64,000 bases of DNA, taken from the NCBI RefSeq assembly GCF_005116675.2, contig NZ_CP050699.1:3805001-3869000 (forward strand). Reading direction: 5' to 3'. The stretch is from Desulfosediminicola ganghwensis (GTDB taxonomy: Bacteria > Desulfobacterota > Desulfobulbia > Desulfobulbales > Desulfocapsaceae). Positions 63,706-64,000 of the stretch are shown here, one piece after another. Numbering within the stretch: position 1 is the first letter of the stretch; every line of letters begins with the position of its first letter. A model generated the notes under the pieces. That model was not told where the DNA came from, did not search any database, and saw only the letters and a list, made by a program, of their open reading frames with translations. Position numbers and translations under genes: made by a program.

Positions 63706-64000
63706 TTCCTTCTACACAACGTTTGCTGAGCCATTTTGCAGGAGTCCCGTCGGAGACGCCTTTTCGCTTTCGTCACTCTCAGGATCAATGAAGTTAAGGG
63801 AAGCGGTCAAGGTTGCGAGGTACGAGCACCCGTAGGGCTTGACCTTTACTGGTTCCCTTGACTTCATTACCTGCTATCTCATTAGCACAATGGGCAAATC
63901 CTAAATCCACACGAAACGTCGAAGAGCCTAAAAACTTTTGGTTTTCTTGTGTCTTTCTTTAAGTACTCTTCTCCTATATGAAACCTATTCCAATGTTGAA
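63706..64000. other. Right-edge DNA with a large imperfect hairpin
   Basis: No gene is supported. AATGAAGTTAAGGGAA (63787 to 63802) pairs with TTCCCTTGACTTCATT (63853 to 63868) with one mismatch, and GGTCAAGG pairs inside with CTTGACC. The 82-base structure could be an attC-like site or an insertion-sequence end. Confidence 0.45.

Overview
The window looks like the chromosome of a Desulfobacterota (former Deltaproteobacteria) species, probably close to the Desulfobulbales. This rests on the housekeeping proteins (EngB, HisG, HisI, Tig-ClpP-ClpX-Lon, PhoH), a YbeY-PdxJ fusion, and a GEMM riboswitch whose aptamer resembles those of Geobacter. It is a judgement from protein resemblance, not from a computed phylogeny.

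Core half (1 to about 22.3 kb): a long minus-strand gene runs off the left edge. It is followed by engB, hisG and hisI on the minus strand, then an FKBP-type isomerase, a secreted pentapeptide-repeat protein, a secreted thermonuclease, a cNMP-binding protein, a decayed IS66 copy beside a 5'-truncated FlhB-like gene, an Old Yellow Enzyme homologue and a PilZ protein. Between 10.9 and 12.45 kb lie four tRNA-Asp/tRNA-Val pairs, three of them in 361-bp tandem repeats, each with its own promoter and terminator. Then come the protein quality-control genes lon, clpX, clpP and tig, a tRNA-Leu(TAG), a DsbA-like thioredoxin-fold protein, phoH, the ybeY-pdxJ fusion and tRNA-Leu(TAA).

Island 1 (from 22.3 kb): a P4-type tyrosine integrase sits just downstream of tRNA-Leu(TAA). 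It is followed by an AlpA-like regulator, a primase/DUF3987-type replication protein, and a four-gene Wadjet-type SMC anti-plasmid operon (jetA-jetB-jetC-jetD, minus strand). Between about 34.8 and 44.3 kb are more accessory genes: a lipoprotein, an OB-fold protein, a HEPN-LOTUS protein, a broken nuclease with a C-terminal cysteine motif, a MazG-like NTP pyrophosphatase directly upstream of a PD-(D/E)XK-DUF2075 helicase, and two HNH nucleases. This is a defence-rich neighbourhood.

Mobile and cassette half (44.4 to 64 kb): an IS91-like element carries a tyrosine recombinase that appears to need a -1 ribosomal frameshift at A_AAA_AAG. Next come a secreted EndA nuclease, an IS1595 transposase, and a stretch of small genes separated by attC-like sites with no integron integrase in view. 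One attC is interrupted precisely in its core by a 652-bp group IIC-like intron that has lost its reverse transcriptase. A complete IS66 with an 8-bp target duplication follows. Then a GEMM riboswitch with an overlapping terminator precedes a secreted protein gene. The right end has further cassette-like genes, an IS3 remnant, a truncated gene resembling Nmad2 nucleotide-modification proteins, and an intact IS30. Two solitary IS30 ends elsewhere suggest repeated turnover of this element.
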